Below, piece by piece: positions 6,068 to 6,433 of a stretch of DNA of 6,433 nt; position 1 is the stretch's first letter; the number at the start of each line of letters is the position of its first letter. The notes beneath the pieces were generated by a model. That model saw nothing but the letters and a program-made list of their open reading frames with translations. It was not told the origin of the DNA and ran no database searches. The position numbers and the translations under genes were made by a program. This DNA comes from an uncultured Bacteroidia bacterium (GTDB taxonomy: Bacteria; Bacteroidota; Bacteroidia; Bacteroidales; UBA932): NCBI GenBank assembly GCA_902797895.1, contig CADBUS010000088.1, forward strand, positions 1-6,433. Direction: 5' to 3'.

Positions 6068-6433
6068 TCAGCATCTTCAAGTACGGGGAATTTGCTGCGT
6101 GCCTTTGCAAGGTATGCCATATCAAGCTCCGCTGTAATGGCATCTTCTTTACCATCAGATACTTGTGCGGCTATGTTGCCGAGCGGATCTATTACCATTG
6201 TTCCACCAATGTAGCTGCAGGCAGGATCTGTTCCCACCCGGTTTACCGCCAACACATAGCATTGGTTCTCTATGGCCCTTGCAGGGAGGAGTTTCTTCCA
6301 AGTGGCAACCCTTGTTTCCGGCCAACTTGCAACATAAATAATGGCGTCATACTCAGGGCAGTATGGTATATTTGGCATTAGGCGGTTGCGGCTGAAAACA
6401 GGGAATCGCACATCGTAACAAATCTGCAAAAGA
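6064..6433 (-). CDS. Omega-amidase, nitrilase superfamily (YafV-like), C-terminal part
   Basis: The C-terminal 123 or so codons of a carbon-nitrogen hydrolase; the gene continues beyond the right edge of the window. Reading from the edge, LLQICYDVRFPVFSRN contains the nucleophilic Cys (codon at 6420-6418). The Glu and Lys of the Glu-Lys-Cys triad should lie outside the window. Further family blocks are YDAIIYVASWP, then the ARAIENQCYVLAVNRVG segment, the YIGGTMVIDPLG segment and a terminal KFPVLEDAD. This set closely resembles E. coli YafV and eukaryotic Nit2, cytosolic omega-amidases that hydrolyse alpha-ketoglutaramate and alpha-ketosuccinamate, clearing by-products of transamination. Specificity is inferred from motif similarity. 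The first residue in a naive reading of this ORF comes from a TTG codon that encodes an internal Leu, so the fragment has no start here. Its stop (TAG, 6066-6064) overlaps that of the rhomboid gene. Confidence 0.93.
   Translation of the reverse strand, partial: LLQICYDVRFPVFSRNRLMPNIPYCPEYDAIIYVASWPETRVATWKKLLPARAIENQCYVLAVNRVGTDPACSYIGGTMVIDPLGNIAAQVSDGKEDAITAELDMAYLAKARSKFPVLEDAD

Noticed and set aside
6058..6381. 107-codon + strand frame after the rhomboid gene.
   Set aside because: It is the shadow of the amidase gene on the other strand, whose motifs (CYDVRFP, ARAIENQ) are unmistakable.

Overview
The window looks like a chromosomal segment from a member of the Bacteroidota, probably the order Bacteroidales. 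Three things suggest this. Promoter elements fit the Bacteroides-type -7 box (TAnnTTTG). No gene has a strong Shine-Dalgarno sequence. The proteins resemble typical Bacteroidales envelope proteins. I see no mobile element, phage gene, CRISPR array, tRNA or rRNA. All six genes are intact except the last, which runs off the right edge.

Layout, left to right. Positions 4-1040 (+): a small YbjQ/UPF0145 protein, then an OmpA-family lipoprotein with a glycine zipper. Positions 1041-1204: a structured intergenic region. It holds a 33-nt near-perfect hairpin that can terminate both strands, a pair of duplicated hairpins whose stems differ by compensatory changes, and a hairpin followed by T6 that overlaps the stop of the convergent gene. 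Positions 1205-5362 (-): a two-gene operon of a GHL10 (DUF187) glycoside-hydrolase-like protein and, 3 bp downstream, a 973-residue MscS-superfamily channel with a large periplasmic coiled-coil region. Positions 5363-5446: a compact divergent promoter region with back-to-back -7 boxes, which also settles the starts of both flanking genes. Positions 5447-6067 (+): a rhomboid intramembrane serine protease. Positions 6064-6433 (-): the C-terminal half of a YafV-type omega-amidase (nitrilase superfamily), which overlaps the rhomboid gene by 4 bp tail to tail.

Four of the six products act at the cell envelope: a peptidoglycan-binding lipoprotein, a putative peptidoglycan glycan hydrolase, an osmotic safety valve and a membrane protease. 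The clearest functional link is the tight operon of hydrolase and channel. No gene set here amounts to a new defence or mobile system. The items most worth checking are the compensatory hairpin pair at 1133-1200, the hydrolase-channel coupling, and the unusual N-terminal module of the channel.
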